A DNA stretch of 64,000 nt. It comes from Enoplolaimus lenunculus. Lineage: Eukaryota; Nematoda; Enoplea; Enoplida; Thoracostomopsidae. The stretch covers positions 1 through 64,000 of the forward strand of contig JASANG010003884.1 of NCBI GenBank assembly GCA_030248215.1, written 5' to 3'. The translations under genes and the position numbers were made by a program. The notes beneath the pieces were generated by a model. That model was given only the letters and a program-made list of their open reading frames with translations. It made no database searches and had not been told where the DNA came from. Below are positions 33,116-45,208 of the stretch, in pieces. Each line of letters begins with the position of its first letter. Positions within the stretch are counted from its first letter, which is position 1.

Positions 33116-33811
33116 GTACCTTATCGTGCGGGTTCACGTTATAACTGGGACATCTCGGAGCACGTTTTGTCCATGATGATTCGACGTCAACATAAAATTT
33201 TTGTGATCTGAATAGCGATTATGTAGACATAATGTGAATTTTATATGATATTTGCATACAACTCCCGGAACTCCAGAAATCATCGTATACAAACAGCCAT
33301 ATGTCAGATGTCACATGATACCGCAGCACGTTTATGGGAATATCATATGATATTCCGAAATTCTACCGAATATCGCGTGATATTATGCAAGACAATGTAT
33401 TTTGTGCGCACAAATAATATAGTGAAAAGCCAGATTATGTAGCTTTAAAGTGATTTCCAATACTGAATTTTTCTGTTTCTGGCGGAAATTTTGCCTAAAT
33501 ATATTCCTAAGTTCAAATAATTCAAACTTTAAATTTTAGTATCATATGATATTCTGCAGGATATTCAGGCCGCTTTACCACAACCTTGCAGACATTTTCA
33601 AACATGTCATATGATATTGGCAGACAATATTTGGAATATCATATAATATTGCACTACAAACAGTGAATGTCATATCAGGATAGCAGACAATTCAAATTTT
33701 TTTAATTTGACAGCGGATTAACGTACAGACAAAATGTTACCCGTTATTGCAATAGGGACAAAACGTGTTCCAGGCTGCCCCAGTTATAACGTGAACCCCG
33801 CATGATACGAA
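33116..33811. mobile_element. Long-TIR element filled with ATATCATATGATATT motifs
   Basis: The left arm TTATCGTGCGGGTTCACGTT, then ATAACTGGG, then AGCACGTTTTGTCC is mirrored at the right by GGGACAAAACGTG, CCCAGTTATAACGTGAACCC and CGCATGATACG. The TIR is about 60 bp. The interior has at least six copies of a TCATATGATATT palindrome. There is no coding capacity. Confidence 0.7.
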
Positions 33812-34230
33812 CCGCGTTTTGCATATCTTTAGGCTGCAACCATTATTAATTGCTGCAAGGTATGTCAGCAATTTTTTATTTTGCAGTTTAAGTGTTGATT
33901 TGATTGTGAAACTGTTACTAAAATTTATAGAAATACCCATTCTGAATATACCGTATTTAGATGTCTGCATATGCGTTTTACTTCATTTGAAGTTTACTTG
34001 CTTTCGTATATCATGCAGAATGTAGTTTCAACTTGCAGAATAAATTTGTCCAGGCGATCAGAGGGAGGACTGCCTCTGCCTCCGGTCCGTAGTTGAGAAA
34101 AATTTGTAATCCAAGTTTTTACTTGTTCATCAAATTTCTCGCTTTGTTTAATCACATGGGGACACTTTTGAAGTTGCTTTTACTTGTGACATTTTTGAAA
34201 AACGCTCAAACGAAATTTTGGCAGTTCATA

Positions 34231-34449
34231 CGCTGCAAAAAACGCTGAGTCAAATTGACCCTCTCTGAATTCGAAATAGGCTTTTCGGGACTACACAGCC
34301 TGAAGAGTCAAATTCGACTCTGCCAGAGTCAAATTCGACTCATTAAAGTGGCACGTTTGACTCTGGCAGAGTCGAATTTGGCTCAGTTTGTGTAGTCTCG
34401 GAAACCCTATTTCGGAGGGAGACAATTTGACTCACCATTCTTTGCAGTG
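34231..34449. mobile_element. TA-flanked palindromic MITE (GAGTCAAATT repeats)
   Basis: Left CGCTGCAAAAAACGCTGAGT and right TTCTTTGCAGTG are inverted, with TA at both borders. Nearly the whole 219 bp folds back, with GAGTCAAATTCGACTC repeated and GACTACACA on each arm. Confidence 0.7.
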
Positions 34450-34669
34450 TAGCGTTTAACAAACAGGTATATATGCATGCGCTTTTGCGAAGTCATGTTC
34501 GAAATCTGTTTCTATTAATGTCCGCTGTATACATACTTTACATATATATATACTGTTGCACAACGACACAGAGATGTCTATAAGAAATTTAATTAATGTT
34601 CTTGATACCAAATCAAGTGTTTGTCTAATTAATTTCGACATTTTATTTCACAAATTAATGTACTCCCAC

Positions 34670-35775
34670 TACGCATTTGGGTTTTAAAATTTTAAGCCGT
34701 TTATTAGCTACAGGCTAATTTGCATAATTATTCAAGCCTAAATTAGGACTTCTCACAATATTTCACTAATTATTACAGTTAGATGCAATCTAATTTTAGA
34801 ACTAAATGGTTTTTGGGTGCGAGGAATCGGAGTACATTGTTTACAAACCTCCAAAACCGATAATTTAGTAGTTAGCTAATAGATAATTTGCATATTAGCA
34901 TAGTTTATAAGCCTAAATTAGGACTTTTTACAATATTTCACTAACTATTAAGGTTAAAAGCAATATAATTTCAGCACTAAAGAGTTTTTAGGTGCGAGGA
35001 ATTTGAATAAATTGTTTACAAACATCCAAAACCGATAATTGAATAGTTAGCTAATAGCTAATTTGCATATTAGCTTCATTGACAATACAAAACTAGGAGT
35101 TTTTAAATTATTTCAATAATTATTAGGGTTTACTGAAGGTTTTTTGGTGCGAGGAATCTGAATAAATTGTTTACAAACATCTAAAACCGATAATTGAGTA
35201 GTTAGTTAATATATAATTTGCATATAAGCATAATTAATAAGCCTAAATTCGGACTTTTTACAATATTTTACTAAAAAGGTTAAAAGCAATATAATTTCAG
35301 CACTAAAGCGTTTTTAGGTGCGAGGAATTTGAATAAATTGTTTACAAACATCCAAATCCGATAAATGAATAGTTAGCTAATAGCTAATTTGCTTATTAGC
35401 TTAATTGACAAGATAAAACTAGGACTTTTTAAATTATTTCAATAATTATTAGGCTTTACTGAAAATTTTTGGGTGCGAGGAATCTGAATAAATTGTTTAC
35501 AAACCTCCAAAACCGATAATTGAATAGTTAGCTAATAGCTAATTTGCATATTAGCTTAATTGACAAGACAAAATTAGGACTTTTTAAAATATACAAAAAA
35601 TTATTAGGGTGGCTGAAGGGTTTTTGGGTGCGAGGAATCTGAGGAAATTACTTACAAACCTTCAAAACCGATAAATGAATATTTAGCTAATAACTAATTT
35701 GCATATTACCTTAATTGCTTACGTGTGTTCGAGCTTCGCTCAATAAATGTAGTCCCACTACGACTGGTAAATGTG
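34670..35775 (+). mobile_element. Tandem-monomer composite repeat, copy 2 (head missing)
   Basis: It begins within the post-head segment (TTTATTAGCTACAGGCTAAT) and has six monomers spaced 154 to 179 bp. It ends with TTGCTTACGTGTGTTCGAGC, TTCGCTCAATAAATGTAGTC and CCACTACGACTGGTA. Same orientation as the copy at 25130. The GGAC-type microsatellite head is absent. Confidence 0.65.
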
Positions 35776-35959
35776 TTCTATATGTAAGTATGTTCTATTT
35801 TGTCTCGAATCTTTTAGTTTGTAAAAAAATCAGTGACTGCAGTCCCGAAATCCTTTCGACAGTCTTGGGACACGGTCTGCTGATGAATCTGACTTTCTGG
35901 ATTCTGCCAAATTTCCAGTAACAGTGCTGTTTTGTACCTCAGTCGAATTGAAGAGACTG

Positions 35960-36180
35960 CACTGTAAATTACATGAGTTGATTTTAACTCAGAATGAGTT
36001 TAAACCACTCAGAATTCTGAGCATGAATTAGGTCTTTCAGAACTTAGAACTTTGAATTGATTGAACTCATTCTGCGTTAATTAATCAACTCACCCTGAAT
36101 TAAGTCCGCTTAGAGCGAGTCATATTTTCTGTTATTAACTCATTAATAACCAGAAATGATTAATGGAATTTACAATGTGG
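35960..36180. mobile_element. CACTGTAAAT MITE, copy B
   Basis: Ends CACTGTAAATTACATGAGTT and TTAATGGAATTTACAATGTG, with AACTCA/TGAGTT repeats inside. More diverged than copies A and C. Confidence 0.65.
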
Positions 36181-37744
36181 ACACTTTGATAATCACGTAG
36201 ACACTATAGCGTGCGTGTTCCATACAATATAAATATGTCCGGCAAGGCACACTGAATTTCGTTATTGAAATAAACTATAAATTCCCATGTAAAACTCAGG
36301 GCCGTAACTAGAATTTTATTATGAGACGGTATAATCTTAAGATAAAAAAGATTTTTTCGACCTCTTGAATGTAGACGATTTTCGTGTTTCTCTAAAAATT
36401 TCAAAAGGGAATATTCCCCTCTATTTGACCCCCGGGCAAAACTGCAAAATTTCTATCTAAAATGTTCCCACAAAGTGTACCTTAAACATTACCGAATTAT
36501 TAATTTATAAATAAAATTATACAAATCTTCGTTGTTGATGTTCACTTTTTAAACTGTCGAAACTGTGCCAAACGCGCATCTTGAACTATAAACAATTAAA
36601 GTACGGCATCATATTCACGGGCATCGCCATAGGATTTTGGAAAGCGAGACCTTGTAAAGGTCTATATAAAATTTCAAAGGCGAATTTGTTGTGTGACCAA
36701 CTGAAATAATGTCGATTAACCCCTGGACAACAAAAATCGTTGGTGAACCGTAAATCTCTCCCTATAGCAACGCCCATGATTATGTTGCCTGACATAAATT
36801 TCAAAAATTAAAAATTGTGTCAGTTGACGTTTCTCTTATTTCTACTACTCTCTGTGTGAAAAGAAACAGTTATCGACGAACAATTTTCGCTAAACACAAC
36901 GCTATTTAAATAATGCCAAAACTGTCCGTGAAACGATATTACGTCATAACGTTTAAATGTGACGTTTTAATTCACTGAAGGGTTTAATTTTACTACTAAA
37001 TTTTTTAATTTTGGTTTTTAAAGACGAAATTTCAGCGTAAATGTTGCCAATTCTGATTTAATTGCAGAATTGCTACGCTGACACTATTGTTTGGCTGTTG
37101 TATAGTTCCCGGTCAATTAATCGTAAAACTTATGAATCTCAGCCTGTGTGATGAAGGCTTCGATGAAACATTTGCGCTTAAGCTTAGGCTTAGGTTTATA
37201 AGCCTTTTCCGGAACACAAGCCTAAGCCTAAGCTTGCGAAGGAAAAGTGTACAAGAGCCAATTCTTTACTTCTGCCATTCATTCACTGTGTTAATAAACA
37301 TCAAACGTGAGATCGAATTTAAGTAAATGCTGTGAATAATAGGAAACGAGACACTCTGATTAATTTAAATTAACTGTTCCAACTACTGTCAGTCTCAGAT
37401 ATGATCATTGAAGTTTCTATATATTTAAGCCGTGAGTTTGCTTCGAACTTTCTTGCTGTTGGCATGATTAGGATTACCCAGTTAACTGCAAGGTCTGGTC
37501 ACTAAGCCAAAACCTAAGCGTAAACCTAAGCCTATAACCTAATATGCCTAAACCTAAGTTAAAGCCTAAGCCAAAAATAAATCTAAAAACTTAATACTAA
37601 GCCCAAAATTAAACCTGCAAGTTTCTAAATCCCGCAGTCTCAATGGCTCATAGTTGGGAGGCCCCTATAATTAACATGGCTCGTATTATATTAATGTTTC
37701 TTGAATCGAAATTAGGATTTCACAGAATTCTTCACAGTCAAGTA
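36181..37744. other. Intergenic, with two hexamer-type tracts
   Basis: Degenerate GCCTAAGCCTAAG runs lie at about 37175-37235 (followed by GGAAAAGTGTACAAGAGCC) and 37500-37620. Otherwise nothing is recognised. Confidence 0.5.
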
Positions 37745-37986
37745 TAAACCCCTATACGCACGTGCAAGTTTTTGCTGTGAGAATTTGCAGCTGCAAATTG
37801 TACGCAGAACTTGCATTTTTTCTAGCAGCCAATGAGAAAGAGTCTGCAATTTAAATTTAGTGAACTTGAATGGTTATTCGCATATGTGAACTAAATTTCT
37901 AGCTACGATTTTTAATAAATTATTTACAGCTGCACGGTTTTCGAATGTGATTTGGCGCAAAACTTCCACGTGCAAATAGGGCTTTA
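37745..37986. mobile_element. MITE with GTGCAAGTTTT arms, copy 2
   Basis: Left TAAACCCCTATACGCACGTG and right CACGTGCAAATAGGGCTTTA are inverted. It shares GCAGCTGCAA motifs with 21194-21495. Confidence 0.65.
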
Positions 37987-38713
37987 ATAAAATTTGTCAC
38001 TTTGAAGTTTTAGAGGCAAGAGGATAAATTCACAGCAGCAGCATTATTTCGTACTAGGACGCACTCATGAAAGGTGAAGAGCGATTTTAGTTGGTAGATC
38101 CAATTAATATTTAATAATTTAAAGAAAGAAGTTTAAGTGAACTGGAAAAATACTGTGTTTTATATCATTTATTTTTCCGTGTTTAAAGTGTTTGACACAT
38201 ATATTTTTTGTGCAAAATTTCACAAAATAACAAGTGTATCCATCAAAAAAATAAATTGGTGTTCTGATTCACGAGAGAAGATGCTCATAATATTTCTCAC
38301 GGTCATCGCGTTAAACGTATATGTAATTTGTTGACGACCACGTGTTTGGACTGATTTTCATTTAATTTTGTTCAAATTTAATATCAAATGATTTTGTTGG
38401 ATTTTGGAATTAAACACATTTTGGGTCATGTTGATCAGAGAGGTTTGGCCACTTACAGACAGTAAGACTTAGGTCCTTAGAGACCACGAGACTTTAGGCT
38501 TAAACTTAAAGGCGCATGCTTAGGCGTACGCTTAATACCCTAGGCTTTCATATCATAGGTTTAGGTTTAGGCAAACGCATAGTGGATCAGACCCAGATAA
38601 TTAAACATGGGCCGACATTTAGTTCGTATATTCGAGTCAATAAATTTCAATATTTATCAGTTGAGGATTTGTTTATTCGAAACTCGAAGTTAAAGGATTC
38701 AAAGTGAACTCAA

Positions 38714-39078
38714 TGGCTGTGTTTATGAAATCTTACTTAAGTATTTACTTAAGTTATACGTAAATAATTACTTAAGTCGCCAACATAAGTAATATTTTAA
38801 TTTTCGAGGAGAAACAAACAAATGCAAGATGTGAGCGATTACCGTAATATAAAAAGCAATTGTTCAGCTCTGTAAAGAGGCTTCATGAGGCTGCAATTTC
38901 AGTTAGACCAAAGTCGGCATGCCTGAACGGATAATTGGTAATATTTCAAATTTAGTCAGCGACTTTATTTACTTAGCTTATAGTGCGCTTTTAGAAGCAA
39001 CAAAATGATTAAGTATTTGCTTTTAGCACGTACTTAAATACTAAGTTGTACTTAAGTAGGGTTTCGGAAACCCAGCCA
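38714..39078. mobile_element. TGGCTGGGTTTC MITE, copy 3
   Basis: Ends TGGCTGTGTTTATGAAA and GGGTTTCGGAAACCCAGCCA, with ACTTAAGT boxes in both arms. The core phrases CAGTTAGACCAA and GGCATGCCTGA-like match copy 1. A hexamer tract lies just left (38460-38600). Confidence 0.75.
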
Positions 39079-40030
39079 TTATCTTATATATAATTTGCAA
39101 CTGAAAAATTTAGCTGCCGAGTTTCCTTGTTGTTTTCCCGCGATAAAACCTGTTACCGTTTGCGCGCAACGTCAACATGACGTAGTCAAGAATTCATAAA
39201 GGGTTGGTCATACGTACGTCCCATAAAAATTGCAGCAAAAGTTTCGAAAAAACTTTTATTACGTTTCTCACCGAAAAAATTCCTAAAAAACCATAAACAA
39301 TTATCCCACAGGATGATTTTTACCCCCAAACTGAAAATGGTTAGGATCTTGAACGTCACGTGAGCATTTATATCGGTGGTTTCATAGGAGAGATATTCTT
39401 GCTTTAAATTCGAGGAAAGACGAAAAAGGAACACTTTTCCTGGCTTGTGAAAGTCCAGTCGATTCAACAGTGTACGGTTATATGTCCTAAAATGAGGTTG
39501 TGCTCTATCAAAATGTCATAAATGCTTCCGTGCATAACTGTACACGCCCACAGAATTTCGAAACAAATATGCGCTTGATGTGAAATTTTCGTCGGCACCA
39601 GGTACCGTGAACATGACGAGAATTGACACTTTCTGGCATAGTTTCGTAGTTTTTGGGTTTTATTTTCAAATATATAGGTTAGCGCAGTATAAACTAGTTC
39701 ACCAAACTGCAACCCGCTTCGTATTTTAAACAATAGTAAAAAAGTGAGGTTCCTAGTGAAAAAAATTGAAAAGTGCTTGAAACTAGCTCATGTTCGTTTT
39801 AAAATCGCTCACAAAAATATGAAACTGCCGTACAAGGTACAATACGGCATTTAACATAGAAAATTATCACTGGCTTCGGATTAACGGCTGAAAATATCGA
39901 TTGGAATTGGTTTGAAACAACTTTTAAACATGAAATTTTTGTGAACCAAAAGAATTTTGAAGTTTTATTGCTCTAAAGCTATTTGTTTTTAATAAGATCT
40001 GTATCAGTGCTGCAACATGTGTAGCAGAGT
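39079..40030. other. Intergenic, nothing recognised
   Basis: Two minus-strand open frames of about 90 codons (39186-39467, 39464-39733) have no recognisable domain, no flanking splice pattern and no homologue I know. Confidence 0.45.
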
Positions 40031-40285
40031 ACAGACGGTCTGTTTCCGGATCCGGGCCAGGCAGAAAAAGAACCTCCGGTGCTGGCTCCAGCAGGAAATG
40101 GACCTCCGGCTCCGGTTCTGTTACAATTTCTGCCGGAGGTTATGGTGATTTCGATAATGACATTTAAACGTGATTTTAATTACTAATTTTGCCTCATATC
40201 CGGCTGCACCTCCGGTTCCCGCAACTTTTGTTGACCTCTGTCTCCGGCTCCTGTATTTTTCACCTCCGGTTATACCCTTATCGTC
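40031..40285. repeat. Relic of hAT family B
   Basis: GGACCTCCGGCTCCGG, GCACCTCCGGTTCCCGC, GTTGACCTCTGTCTCCGG and a right end TTCACCTCCGGTTATACCCT match the intact copies at 2933 and 44316. The left end is degraded. Confidence 0.6.
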
Positions 40286-40617
40286 TGTTTTCTTACCCTT
40301 ATTTATACCACCTTGGTACAAAACTTTCACTGAATATCGTTTTGTAACGTCTTCGCATGCTCCGGGGTTGGTCAGTTGCAAGGCGGATGCCCCTGGTTAA
40401 TCGTACTTTGACTGGTCTTGTAGGATTCTTGTATATTAAACTCACATGCTATTCCGTAACACGGGAGGTCATAAGACAAACGTAACAGATGGGCGCAGTA
40501 ATAACCTCGCCAATTAAAAATGTAAATGTTTATTAAACTTACAAACCAAGTGCCTATTTTTTGGGTAATATTTCAAAAAATGAATGAAAGCTACGCACTT
40601 TGAACGGGAAATTAAAA

Positions 40618-41055
40618 TACTGTATTGACCCGAATAAGAGGGGGAAGGGTAATAAGAGGGGCGGGGTCCCCATTTCGAGTCAGAATCAATTGAAGTCCGT
40701 ATCCCTAATAAGAGTCAGTAAGCGGATAGACTTCCTAAACCATAATTAGAGTCCATAAATGCCAAATAACACTAATTGTAGCGCATAAATGACTCCAGGA
40801 CCAAATAACTTGAGTTCGAAACTTTAAAGCGTACTTAGTTTTGAAAGTACATTCCTAAGTATAACCTTGCGTTATCGCTCAAGCTATTGACACAGAACAA
40901 ATAAACGTTCAGCGGATAATTGCAGTACATCAGTAACGAAGGGCGGCGGAGCGTGGGTTAAAAATAAATAACAGTCTGTAACCGAATAACAACGGGGGTC
41001 CCTCTGGAGAGGCCAAATAAATATCAGTCCCCCTCTTATTCGGGTCACTACAGTA
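40618..41055. mobile_element. TA-flanked MITE with GACCCGAATAAGAGGGGG ends
   Basis: TACTGTATTGACCCGAATAA at the left mirrors TTATTCGGGTCACTACAGTA at the right. TA at both borders suggests a Tc1/mariner-type target. 438 bp, no coding capacity. Confidence 0.75.
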
Positions 41056-41335
41056 CATTTTCGTATTTTCGGACCAATGTGAGGGGTCATCCATTCCTTC
41101 GCTAGTCATATTGCCGCCTTTGTTCCGTAAATAAAAGCGTTAATTTAAGAAATATCTACAAATTTAACTCATTACAGATTGCTGTAGTGGACTGTTCTGA
41201 AATTTTTACTATGTGCTATATATGTGCCATTGGCAGCGAAAAATTGTAAACCTTAGGTACTGTAGAACAGCCCTAATTCTTTGACAATACATGCCCTGTT
41301 TTAAAGTTTCACTACAAAATTTCGCACGTAAAACT

Positions 41336-42160
41336 ATATCCTACCAGTCGTAGTGGGACTACATTTATTGAGCGAAGCTCGAACACACGTAAGCAATTAA
41401 GGTAATATGCAAATTAGTTATTAGCTAACTATTCATTTATCGGTTTTGGAGGTTTGTAAGCATTTTCCTCAGATTCCTCGCACCAAAAAACGCTTCAGCC
41501 ACCCTATAATTTTTGAAATAATTTAAAAAGTCCGCGTTTTGTCTTGTGAATTAAGCTATTATACAAATTAGTTATTAGCTAAGTATTCAATTATCGGTTT
41601 TGGATGTTTATAAACTATTTATTCAAATTCCTTGCACCTAAAAATCCTTTAGTGCTGAAATTATATTGCTTTTAACCTTAATAATTAGTGAAATATTGTA
41701 AAAAGTCCTAATTTAGGTTTATAACCTTGCTAATATGCAAATTATCTATTAGCTAACTGCTTCACTATCGGTTTTGGAGGTTCCTAAACAGTCTACACAG
41801 ATTCCTCGCACCCAAAAACTTTTTAATGCTAAAATTAGATTGCTTCTAACTGTAATAATTAGTGAAATATTGTGGAAAGTAATAATTTAGGCTTAATTAA
41901 TTATACAAATTAGCCTGTAGCTAATAAACGGCTACAAATTTTAAAATCCCAATGCGAGGTTAACACCCCAGGATTATTGGCTTTCAAACAAAAAAGTTTA
42001 TCAAAATCGTTCAGCCGTTCCCGAGATTCTTTTCGGACGGACAGACGGACAGACGGACGGACGGACATCCACCTTTCGACCCCCAAGTACAAAACATAAA
42101 ACGCTTCGCGAAACTCCGAGCTTCGCTCGGAGTTTCGTTTCGCTCAATAAGCATAATCAT
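41336..42160 (-). mobile_element. Tandem-monomer composite repeat, copy 3 (inverted)
   Basis: On the minus strand this reads in the same order as the copy at 25130: hairpin, AAGCGTTTTATGTTTTGTAC, CGAAAGGTGGATGTCCG, a GTCC/GTCT microsatellite, AACGGCTGAACGATTTTG, then three to four monomers, then the tail with TACGACTGGTAGGAT. It has head and tail but fewer monomers. Confidence 0.7.
42109..42137. other. Perfect 12-bp hairpin at the head of the composite repeat
   Basis: CGAAACTCCGAG and CTCGGAGTTTCG pair perfectly around the 5-nt loop CTTCG. Copy 1 has a weaker, different stem (CCCGGGGTATAACCGGG) at the corresponding place. Confidence 0.8.
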
Positions 42161-42239
42161 AAACCTAATTTCAAATCTAAGTTGAAGATATGTCACAACT
42201 TGAAAATTTCGAATACATTTAAGCGTAAGTATGAGCTTA

Positions 42240-42305
42240 TATATGACTTAGACTCCGTTGCAGTCCCGCAGAAAAACGTTCCGCCCTTGATTTTTACATC
42301 AGTCG
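42240..42305. repeat. Fragment of the hexamer-body MITE
   Basis: AGTCCCGCAGAAAAACGTTC, then CGCCCTTGATTTTTACAT, is the right terminal part of the GGGCGGAAC family. Matching fragments lie at 58795-58850 and 63570-63611. Confidence 0.55.
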
Positions 42306-42688
42306 TTTCGACAATACGAACCATGTAAAAACTTCACCGTTACGTTTGTTGTACGTAACAAATAACGTTCCCTTCATAAATGGTTCACCATGAAAATCCG
42401 CATGTAACTACTGCTTAAGCGTAAGCCTAAACCTAATTCTAACTCCGAGTCAAAATTATACCAGAACCTTAATATTTCTACAACTGCTCAATAATTTTTA
42501 GAATACGACGTGCCCTTGATAAAAACTTTACCATTAAATTTGTTGCACAACTACCAATATTGTTCTATCTCACGTATGCATATTTTAAATGGAGATCTTG
42601 ACCGAAAACTGGGACAGTGAAAACGATTTTGAACTTTCGAAAAACGTTTCTCATGGAATTGTTACGTAGCAATTTTAAAAACTTCTCT

Positions 42689-42727
42689 TTTTCTCTGTCT
42701 CTCTCTATCTCTCTTGTCTCTCCCTAG
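42689..42727. repeat. CT-rich low-complexity tract
   Basis: TTTCTCTGTCTCTCTCTATC and TCTCTTGTCTCTCCC form an imperfect (TC)n run. Confidence 0.8.
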
Positions 42728-43464
42728 TCGTATAAAATTTCTACCCTAAAATAGGATGATTCTCACTAAAGCAATGACCGAATTTTACGTAGACTTCTAT
42801 ACTGCTGCTGCTGCTGTGTCCCCCCCGTTTATACATATATTTGTAAATAAACATTCAATTGCATACGCAAACATATACAAATAAAGATGCATTCTAAAAG
42901 TGTCAGCATCACAATATTTGATGCAATTTTGCAATCATGTTACACTGACCTAGAATTTACTATTTTTAAATTATTATACTTTTTTTGCGTATATTTAGTT
43001 GTTGCGGTTTTATTGTTGCTGAAATCGCTATCGAAGCATTCACGCCTATGCTTGAGACTTTAAAAGTTGTATCTAAATTCGATACTTTGTTCCCCTTTCC
43101 AATAGCTTAAGACTGAAGCCTATAAATCTATGCTTAAACCTAAACCTATTCCAGGAGTTTATTGAGTTAAAGTGTAGCATTTACACGTTTCCAATGGTTT
43201 GTAGAACATGGTAAAGCGTTTTACTGACTACTTTGCGCCATACCCCGTTCAACTGAGAGTGGTCATATGCCCATTTTAGTGTTAATTAATAATCTCGAAG
43301 TGTAACTTAACGCATGCATTGTAGTTTTGCCATACTGCCCACTCTCTAATCAAATGACGAGAGTAACTGGCAGACAAATTGCGTACTGCAACAGAAGCAA
43401 TATGCTTTTAGAACGAGTGACGGCTAGGAAATGGCCAGGATTGGTGTAATTCTTTCGACGGCGT

Positions 43465-43704
43465 TTAACCGTTCGTACATGATTATTCACTGTTACGTGT
43501 AGCAGTAATTTCAAGCCTGGATTCGAATCGCAGTCTCACTACCGAACGGCGTTTACCATCACCACTTAGCTATAGAAGCTTGACGCTCTAACCTGATGCA
43601 GCTTTTTCGTCTTGTGGATATTTTACTTTCGCGTAGATGTAGTAATTGTCAATGTATAATATCTTGCTGTAATTTGCCGTCCACTCTATTTGAAAAGAGG
43701 TTAT
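43465..43704 (-). mobile_element. piggyBac-like MITE with tRNA-like body, copy 4 (diverged)
   Basis: It starts at TTAA 43465. It contains GGATTCGAATC and CACCACTTAGCTATAGAAGC, then TTGACGCTC, matching the other copies, and ends near AAAGAGGTTAT. The TIRs are eroded. Confidence 0.55.
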
Positions 43705-44315
43705 AGACAGCAATTTTTACATTAAACATTCGTTGAGTCAATCGCAGTTTTAGGATCTAAAATTGCGAGCTCCTTTACGAAGGGTAGGAAGGCACAAACC
43801 TTGGCGCTGACCCTGTCACAAATCGTACACAGTTGGTTTTGACAACACTTATTTCGGTAATTTGAAGGCTAACAAAGTTTACACATTATATATTGAACTA
43901 CGTTCATATTCTAAAAATATCTGTTGCCTACAATAGCGTTTGAAAAATGCTGAAATTCAAGGTTACGCAATACTATCAGTCTAAACCCTACCATTGTTTT
44001 CACCGAAATTGAATATTGGAAATTATTCAACGTAAGTTTCAACTGAACCAAATTCGAATTTCAAATTGTGTAATAAACTATATAGTTTTCACTTCGATTA
44101 GTTTTTTTATACATATTTATTTTATTATGATATACATACTGTCGGACATAAAAGTATGCACATTGGCCATATTTCGTCAAAGGCCAGAGCAAAATTGTAT
44201 ATATACTAAGATTTTACAATTAAATTGCGTTTTACTTATAGAAAGCCTTTATAAACCTGGCGTGTTCATTCAAAGAAAAATTCAATATTTTGTAACTATA
44301 CGGGACCCCTTACAT

Positions 44316-44655
44316 CAGGGTATAACCGGAGGTCTTCCTCCGGCTCCTGCTTCGGTAGGATTTTGCCGGATGTTCGGGCAATTTCAGTAATACTAAATTT
44401 TGCATAGTTTTGCAAAATTTAGCTGTTTAGCGCGTTTCGTTTTACATTTGTCTCAATTGTATGGAAATAATTTCCGACATTTCGCCGAAAATTCGCGTAA
44501 AACCAAACAATTTAACAACATATTGCAGATATTGGCGAAAATATTAACTATTAACCATCATTTTTACTACATGATTTCACCGCACCTCCGGCTTCGGCTC
44601 CGGCAAGTTTCGTTGACCTCCGGATCCAGTATTTTCCCCCTCCGGTTGCAGTCTG
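44316..44655. mobile_element. hAT-like MITE, family B, 340 bp, opposite orientation
   Basis: Ends CAGGGTATAACCGGAGG and CCTCCGGTTGCAGTCTG. Flanks CCTTACAT and CCTTATAC agree at six of eight positions, a decayed target duplication. Same length as the copy at 2933-3272. Confidence 0.78.
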
Positions 44656-45163
44656 CCTTATACTGATTTTGAGCGAAGCTGCTTACAAACCTGACACAGC
44701 ACTGTCAAAAACTTGTGTCAAGCATAGCATATGAAAGCAAACTTCAGTAGCGGAATTAAAAGATACATAATTACACCTGGCATCGATACATCTAAATTCG
44801 AAGTGTCCCAGAGTGTTTCAAATGCACCGATTAAATTTTCAAAGTATAAATTTTCTAAAACATTTTTTACTGTGTCAAGTTTTACGCAATTTTTACTCTA
44901 CTCGTTTTGTCAAAATATTTGTCTGGCCAAGTGACCACTACTGTTCTGTACTTGACCATTACAATTTTATATATAATAATTCACGGTCAATGTCAAACTA
45001 AAATCAGCCATTTATCTTTCGACTACGTCATTTTTGTTGTTATTCAATAGATTTTTCTTCTCAAAAAAGTATTTTTACTTTAAGATAATTTTTATTCTCA
45101 CGGCCTACGTCAAATTTCCCACGAGTTGACCATCACTACTCATTGAACACAGAGATTAGATAT

Positions 45164-45167
<4 letters not shown>

Positions 45168-45207
<40 letters not shown>
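45168..45207. repeat. (TA)n microsatellite
   Basis: About 19 uninterrupted TA dinucleotides. A shorter TA tract lies at about 58923-58958. Confidence 0.95.

Positions 45208-45208
<1 letters not shown>

Noticed and set aside
41910-42196. Minus-strand frames with RPSVRLSVRK-type peptides
   Set aside because: Translation of the GGAC-type microsatellite in the composite repeat, not coding.
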